Source: Owenia fusiformis (lineage: Eukaryota > Annelida > Polychaeta > Sabellida > Oweniidae). Taken from it: DNA of 60,000 bases. Positions 55,018-60,000 of this stretch are shown in pieces. Both the position numbers and the translations under genes were made by a program. Each line of letters starts with the position of its first letter. Position 1 is the first letter of the stretch. The notes below the pieces were generated by a model. The model was not told the origin of the DNA. It did not search any database and saw only the letters and a program-made list of their open reading frames with translations. The stretch covers positions 16,457,759 to 16,517,758 of the forward strand of contig CAIIXF020000009.1 in assembly GCA_903813345.2 (NCBI GenBank), read 5' to 3'.

Positions 55018-55605
55018 AGTGTTGTAACTCGCGGGGATTTTTGGAATCGAGTAATTCGCGTGATTTTGAGTCTGAGATCAATAAGAATCGCGATTTTTCA
55101 TCAAAAAAATAAACAAGAAAAAATCTTACCATTGCATGTCATATGGTCGTTTTTTAGTCCTTTTTTCAATGTTGTTCACTTGCACAATACCCTAGGTACG
55201 CTAGGTATATCAAGAGTTGTCCATATCTACCGATTTAAATAACATACCTACGATTAATTACGACAAAAATTGAAATATTGTTTATTTTATGTTTCCCGCC
55301 ACACATTGTTGCAGCACTTTCATTTCCGGTTCTATGGACTGAATTAATCATGGAATTAAAAAATAGACTCAAAAATATTTCATTTAAATTAGATTTATTA
55401 CTCATATTCATTCAAATAAAAACAAATGATACACGGAACAATCATTTGTACATAGTTTCACCCTGTTTGTAAGAAAAAACAATGCATTTGACGTCAGGAT
55501 TCGCTGTGAAATCGCGAATACGAATACAAATTTGCGAGTCTCAGACTCGTGTAATAATTCGCGAAATCTGAACTCCTAATCGAGCCGAATTCTATAACAC
55601 CTTGG
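55018..55605. repeat. Possible inverted-repeat element rich in CGCG/ATTCGCG
   Basis: The left end AGTGTTGTAACTCGCGG and the right end, whose complement reads GGTGTTATAGAATTCGGC, are loosely inverted. GAGTCTGAGA and CGCGAATT words occur near both ends. Mismatches are many, so this is tentative. No ORF. Confidence 0.4.
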
Positions 55606-55648
55606 CGAGACGATTCGATGACTATGTGAGTACTTATCTACACCACTA

Positions 55649-55893
55649 ATTCTAGTAATACTCACCAGCATAGATCTACTTGTTGAAACTTGAGTTCTTC
55701 AGAGAAAATAGAGAATTTCAGCAAGGGTACATACTTAAACACGGTGACATACATATATGTATCCCGATGCTTAGTCATTGGCCAATGATGTACCCCATAT
55801 TTAAGCAATGCACCCTTGCTGAATTCCTCATTTTCTCAGAAGAACTCAAGTTGATCGAGTCTCAACAAGTAGATCTGTGTTTGGAGTCACTAG
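55649..55893. repeat. Long hairpin, ~100-base arms
   Basis: AGATCTACTTGTTGA (55672) pairs with TCAACAAGTAGATCT (to 55875). Pairing continues through ACTTGAGTTCTTC-AGAGAAAA, TTCAGCAAGGGT and ACATATATG. The outer words TTCTAGT and ACTAGAA extend it to 55649-55893. There are indels but long paired stretches. A MITE is the simplest reading. The 77-codon frame across it is a by-product. Confidence 0.75.
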
Positions 55894-58641
55894 AATCCAT
55901 TTCCAATAGTTAGAATAGGGGTTCTTAAACTAAGCTTAACTATGGCCTTTTTGAAATTTTTTTTAGTACTCTATAGGATAACGTTTTTGTCTGAAAAAAA
56001 GATTTTGAAAATAAAATTTGTCAAAGCACAAGTGCACTAGTTAATGCATTTCCTGACACTTCATGTTGGAATTCAAAAATAGTTCAACATTAATATTTAC
56101 CACAGCAACAAAAAGACTAAATGAAGATGCAGGTAGAAATAATCTTGATTTACTTCATTAAATAATCAAAATTTAACCAAAGTGATATTATATTTGAATT
56201 CTACATGTAAAATTGCATCTAGAAATGTGGTTTAAAAAAATGTTTATCAACTTTGAAAATTCAATTTTGTTTGAAAATGTGACTTCTAGGTTTTCAACTG
56301 TATAATTATGAGACACATAAGGGTTACACAAAAAATGATCTACTTAATCTGATGATTATTCGACTTTAAGGGAACCTTCTTATCATATATCACAATCATG
56401 ATTTTTAAAGAATACAATTGACCACACCTTTCCCCCTCCTCACCCCCTGGCTTAGCCAATACTAATGACAAGAATATTGAATACATGTAGAAACCTGAAA
56501 ATGCCTATGCTTTAAAACAACTACATAGTTACAGTATATATAGACAAGTAACATAAAAAATTCTAATTAATCTTAGTAATCATAAGTCTTAATCTCAATA
56601 ATTCAAAAGTTTCATGACTTTTCTTAGAGTTGGTAATATCTAATAGTTTACATTGCTTCAATTAAATGTGTTGCATTGTCGGCCATTTTGGTCGGATGGC
56701 TAATTAAAGTCAGCCATTTTGGTCGGATAGCTAATTAAAGTCGACCTTTTTGGTTGGTTAGCTAATTATGTTGTTATTGTTATTATTTGCATTGACAGTT
56801 GTCATGGCAACTGGTAAATGATAATTTGAAAATAATTTTACAAATGCTGTTTCCAGATAATAAAAACGTTTGCAATTTTTGCTTTATATGGTAAAAAGTT
56901 AGCATTTAAAAAATGTGAAATTGCATGTGGCATTGATTTCTTAATCTTGGGTCTAATTCCTCACAGAGCCCATGTTATAAAATCTTGAAAAGTGAAATAT
57001 TTTGATAAGTACTGAAAATATGATATTTGACTTCATCCAAAGAATTAATAAAATGCATGAGGAACTTTTGAAAAAGTCTGATGTCCTCAAACCTCAACGA
57101 AAATTAGCAAGATAAGCGATTTACTAATCTTTAGAGATAGTTTGATGTACATAGCGTGAAAATCAAAATAAACAAGATAAGTGGTTTTCCCAACCAAACA
57201 AAAACTAGGAATCATAAATCTTTCCAATGAATCAGATGTATAAAATAAGCTTGATTGGAGACTATGTTCTCTAAAAAGTTATACAAGTAACAAAACTTAA
57301 AAGGCCACCTGACTCATTATTATTTAAAAAATATATAATGTGAGCAATCAGACATCCCAATCAAATTCCTGTCTGTGCTTCTTTACAAAGTAAAACATTA
57401 CACAAGGTTTGATGCCTGTTTTATCTTAACTGTTTCTGCCTACAATTTTATCTGATATTCACGCTATGTGCTATATTGAAGACCAAGTACATGTTTTTTT
57501 CATTTTCATAATTATACCGTACCAGTTATTCCAATATTATTATTATATTATTCCAAGCTTTCAAATCTAACTTCAGTCTAGACTATAATTTGTTTTAACC
57601 CCCCACCCTTTACCAGTACATAAATCTAGATATCAACAAAAACTAAATAAAGACTCAACAGAAACAGAAATAAAGACTTATTTCAATTTCAGTAAATGTT
57701 ATTCAGTAATATTTAACTTGCATACAATTTTGAATTATGCCCAATTATTCAGTCCTAACTTCAGTCCAGACTTTTATTTTGGTTTGATTTGATTCTACCA
57801 GAACAACAATCTATATGTAGTGGTGGCTTTAAGTGGCTAAATGGCGTCACATAAGATCATCTTAGATTTAAAATGGTTTATTGTAATCAGCCAGACATAG
57901 ACACAGACAGACATAGACAGACAGCCTGTAAAAGTACAAATTACAACATTTTGGGTATGGATAAAATTACCAATGCAGAAATAGAATACGTAACATATCA
58001 TCCCTGAATCAACACACAGTTACATAAAAGTGGTAATAAATAGCTTAGATATTTGGCATTGAACATTGTGCATATGCGCATTTCAAACAACAATGTGCAT
58101 TTCAATGACCATCTACATTATGCAGAATAAGCTAGAAATATATACCATTATTACATAAATGACCAAATGTATCCTGTGAATACAACTATCTCTAATATAG
58201 AAGCAATTACGCTATCTTATATGAGAAAATGAGAAATGCAATATAAATGCAATATTCTCTAAAATATATATGCTTACCCTATGGGCTAACTGTATAAAGC
58301 TGTGGTTGATTGGATTGGGTATGTATCTGCTATAACATTGTTGCCTTGAATAAAGATACCCAAAATGTAAATGTCTGTTTACAAAATATAGATTTTGTTC
58401 ACAAAGTTGACAAGTTTCTAAGATTACAATTTCAAGTTCATATTTCTATCGAAACATCTAATAATTTATATGTACATGAACCTTGTAATATCTACTTTAT
58501 GAATATGAATGTAATTAATCTCTAGGGTTATTATATCAATTAGAAATATTACAAAATATGGGATAATTTCTCACCAAGTCTTCCTCCATTATGTGTTTAT
58601 CCAATCAACAAATCTGATTGGTTGAAAAGTAAAAAGGTGGG
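55894..58641. other. No gene seen
   Basis: AT-rich sequence without recognisable exon, transposon protein or long inverted repeat. A short CAGACATAGACA tandem run lies near 57893-57930. Confidence 0.45.
56675..56768 (+). repeat. Three-unit tandem repeat, ~35 bases
   Basis: The unit is GCCATTTTGGTCGGATGGCT then AATTAAAGTC, repeated three times with small changes (the last reads TTTTTGGTTGGTTAGCTAATT). Non-coding. Confidence 0.75.
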
Positions 58642-58767
58642 AAAAAAGTACGCCAAATTATTAGGGAGCATACAATATTGCATAATAAATGAGAGCAATT
58701 GGCAAAAAAAGTACGCCAAATTATTATGGAGCATACAATATTGCATAATTAATGAGAGCAATTGATG
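58642..58767 (+). repeat. Two-unit tandem repeat, 63 bases
   Basis: AAGTACGCCAAATTATTA and GGAGCATACAATATTGCATAA recur with an offset of 63 bases, followed in both units by ATGAGAGCAATTG. It is a recent small duplication. Confidence 0.85.
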
Positions 58768-59201
58768 CTTAAAAATGAACAGTTAAATACCCTATTTACA
58801 TTCACGCGGACATGTCTATCAATGCACCGCAGATACCTTAAGTCGGTCACAATTACAAAAATTATAAAATATAAACTAACATCAAATTATTGTATCTATT
58901 ACATATGTAAAGTTGTAATCATAATATTGAGGATATTCCTCCCCTATAATGCATAATATCCAATATGATAAAGCTAGATGTTTAAGCTAAACAACCACGA
59001 TCCTAACTATTATGAGTATGTTTACTTACATAAGTTAAGATATTACAAACATGTAAAACAGCACACTTAAATTTAAAATTTTAACATTTAACTATAAATA
59101 TTTTTGTATTTTTATTCATTTTTTATATGATTAAACATCTGTTGGATATGCTATTCCATTTTTCACATAATTAAAACTCGCCCGAGGCTATTCGAATTTC
59201 T
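58768..59201. other. No gene seen; 3' side of a Gypsy element
   Basis: The sequence directly downstream (on the minus strand) of the Gypsy pol stop. A 3' LTR is expected in this region or to its left, but with only one end in the window I cannot define it. Confidence 0.4.
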
Positions 59202-60000
59202 TTAATAGAAATCAGAATCATCAGAATCTTCTTCGTTGTCTTTAACACTTGATTCCGACTTTGCACTCTTTCTTTTTCTTAAATTGTATCTCCTGTTGTC
59301 ATGTTCATCTGATTTTGACTCAGTTCTCACAATTTCTTTCTTTTGACTATCTCTAGTAGTGAGTGGTTTTTGTTTTATGTTTTGTCTGTTTACATTTTTC
59401 TTCTCACCACTTTCATCTTGGATTTCATATACATCTCCTTTCCTATTCACAACTATGTATTCTTTTTGATCATAAGTATCTTGGATTTTGTTTCTTCCTT
59501 GATGAAATTTCTTTAGTAGTACTACAGATCCTATCTCAATGTCTTCGTTTTTGTGTGTTACTTTCTTTTCCTGATATTCCTTCCTTTTTGATGAATTTTG
59601 TTCCAGTTGAATATTTGCCATTTTATAAGCATATTTCAATCTTTCACTATGTTCCGTGACCCAGTTTTCTTGTTGAGTGTCTACATCTAAGGATCCTAGC
59701 TGTATATCAATTGGTGTTCTTGCCTCTCTGCCGAACATCAAGTAAAATGGAGAGTAACCTGTTGAACTGTGAGGAGTATTGTTGTATGCAAAGACAACAT
59801 CTCGTATATGCTTCGTCCATTTTTTCTTTTTCTCTTCGGAAAGTGTTCTCAGTAGCGAGTGGAGCGATCTATTGAAACGTTCACATTGCCCATTTCCTGA
59901 AGGATGGTATGGAGTTGTTCTAGATTTTTTGATTCCATAGAGCTGGCATAAGCTTGCAATAATTTCACTTTCAAAATTCCGTCCCTGGTCTGAGTGGATT
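59202..60000 (-). CDS. Gypsy pol, integrase core and C-terminal tail (partial)
   Basis: Minus strand, open from the window edge to a TAG/TAA-bounded end at 59202, 266 codons. HSDQGRNFES carries the second catalytic aspartate and TPYHPSGNGQCERFNR the glutamate. FAYNNTPHSSTGYSPFYLMF follows, the usual block before FGREAR. The C-terminal part has an SH3-like segment (DIEIGSVVLLKKF) and a basic/acidic tail (RRYNLRKRKSAK, then an acidic DDSD end). The first catalytic aspartate lies beyond 60000. No stop interrupts the visible frame, so this copy may be young, unlike the Gypsy at 15766. It integrates the element's DNA into the host genome. Confidence 0.92.
   Translation of the reverse strand, partial: IHSDQGRNFESEIIASLCQLYGIKKSRTTPYHPSGNGQCERFNRSLHSLLRTLSEEKKKKWTKHIRDVVFAYNNTPHSSTGYSPFYLMFGREARTPIDIQLGSLDVDTQQENWVTEHSERLKYAYKMANIQLEQNSSKRKEYQEKKVTHKNEDIEIGSVVLLKKFHQGRNKIQDTYDQKEYIVVNRKGDVYEIQDESGEKKNVNRQNIKQKPLTTRDSQKKEIVRTESKSDEHDNRRYNLRKRKSAKSESSVKDNEEDSDDSDFY

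Noticed and set aside
55680-55913. 77-codon ORF
   Set aside because: It lies across the hairpin at 55649-55893, so both halves are translations of the same inverted sequence.

Overview
The window reads as nuclear DNA of an AT-rich, repeat-packed animal genome. The evidence is spliced exons with GT/AG borders, several classes of non-LTR retrotransposon, two Gypsy-class LTR elements (one with an envelope gene), mariner-like and hAT-like DNA transposons, and many foldback elements. The CGTCCGTCCG-plus-GGCGGCCATTTT repeat families and AGGTCA-rich repeats resemble repeats of marine invertebrates, so a lophotrochozoan (mollusc, brachiopod or annelid) is my best guess. That is inference from repeat style, not a match.

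Layout. 1-5024: a near-identical tandem duplication (offset 2899) of a block made of a truncated LINE 3' end plus a mariner-like element. 5040-8000: dispersed repeats. 8001-12380: a very large imperfect palindrome whose arms carry a ~172-base tandem repeat. 12431-15765: small inverted-repeat elements and one candidate host exon (14079-14357). 15766 to about 25905: a 5'-truncated Gypsy element with env. A LINE interrupts its RNase H, a hAT-like element interrupts its integrase, and a foldback element interrupts a zinc-finger ORF lying downstream of env. 25907-33900: dispersed repeats and LINE remains. 34103-44625: four exons with matching splice phases that form part of one plus-strand host gene, with introns full of mobile elements. 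44800-54128: a LINE remnant, then a mariner-like element (ends at 45866 and 54128) that contains a tandem array of another repeat, which contains a LINE, which contains a CGTCCG/GGCCATTTT element. 54131-59201: no gene seen, only small hairpins and short tandem repeats. 59202-60000: the 3' end of a second Gypsy pol gene on the minus strand, running off the window.

Most coding sequence belongs to mobile elements and is broken by stops, frameshifts or insertions. The best-supported host gene is the four-exon chain, which ends in an RRM-like segment and whose product I do not recognise. The most unusual system is the Gypsy/env element: after env it carries two further ORFs, each encoding C2H2-type zinc fingers, before the probable 3' end. 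Insertions leave clear target-site duplications (8 bases for the hAT-like element, 5 for the foldback, 6 for the LINE), so the order of events can be read directly from the sequence.
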